Assembly: GCF_901482605.1 (NCBI RefSeq)
Contig: NZ_LR590481.1
Location: 248,001-312,000, forward strand
Reading direction: 5' to 3'
DNA: 64,000 nucleotides
Source: Hathewaya histolytica
GTDB taxonomy: Bacteria > Bacillota > Clostridia > Clostridiales > Clostridiaceae
The position numbers and the translations under genes are program-made. Of this stretch, positions 63,987-64,000 are shown one piece after another. Position 1 is the first letter of the stretch. Every line of letters begins with the position of its first letter. The notes below the pieces were generated by a model that saw only the letters and a list, made by a program, of their open reading frames with translations, did no database searches and was not told where the DNA came from.

Positions 63987-64000
63987 ATTCAATATATTTT

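Overview
The window is very AT-rich, densely coded and uses strong purine-rich Shine-Dalgarno sites. Its gene content (an O2-reducing flavodiiron fusion, a pyridine-nucleotide-independent thioredoxin reductase homologue, butyrate kinase-family proteins, a SleB-type hydrolase, selenium-type YedE, a glmS ribozyme and a c-di-AMP riboswitch) points to an anaerobic, probably spore-forming Clostridium or close relative. The species cannot be fixed from sequence alone. No rRNA, tRNA, CRISPR array or prophage was seen.

Layout. 1-3.1 kb: two nucleoside hydrolases, a LacI-type regulator and a CopZ-like metal chaperone. 3.2-10 kb: the most unusual locus, a ribosomal-peptide (RiPP) cluster with a radical SAM/SPASM maturase, a 53-residue Cys-rich precursor (4981-5142), three M42-peptidase paralogues of which only the middle one keeps its metal ligands, and an ABC exporter without a peptidase domain. 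In the precursor every one of the seven cysteines has Asp or Glu exactly four residues downstream, the CX3D logic of freyrasin-type ranthipeptides. 10.2-13.2 kb: a MacB/Bce-like ABC transporter. 13.3-16.75 kb, opposite strand: a lactococcin-972-like bacteriocin with its ABC transporter, whose permease is split over two genes. 17-21 kb: sulfur genes (cysteine desulfurase, thiI, Rrf2 regulator, cysK). 21-24.5 kb: a serine recombinase lacking its catalytic domain, mntP, a DUF4230 protein and a His/Cys-rich small protein. 24.7-31 kb: a Y-family polymerase, orphan citrate-lyase activation genes citC-citX-citG, a TPR membrane protein, and a thioredoxin/FFTR-like reductase pair.

31-38.7 kb: IS1182-family copy 1, a SleB-like hydrolase behind a c-di-AMP riboswitch, a membrane-anchored unknown, cdaA-cdaR and a FAD-dependent dehydrogenase. 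38.7-45.5 kb: two divergent butyrate kinase-like proteins, a YdcF-like protein, the flavodiiron-rubredoxin-reductase fusion and ung. 45.7-49.6 kb: two chemotaxis receptors flanking a DUF1540 protein. 49.7-55.3 kb: amino-sugar synthesis, glmM and glmS (with its self-cleaving ribozyme), around a HAD-family lipoprotein. 55.5-60 kb: an O-antigen-ligase-like membrane protein, IS copy 2 and an ABC-F protein. 60-64 kb: DegV, an anchored unknown protein, and yedE with a TusA-like and a DUF3343 protein (Se/S handling).

The two IS copies are the same length (1707 bp), encode identical transposases and lie in opposite orientation. Each is inserted in the loop of an intrinsic terminator between convergent genes, with a 9-bp target duplication covering the loop. 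Each IS has terminator-like hairpins near both ends, which probably replace the function it broke.
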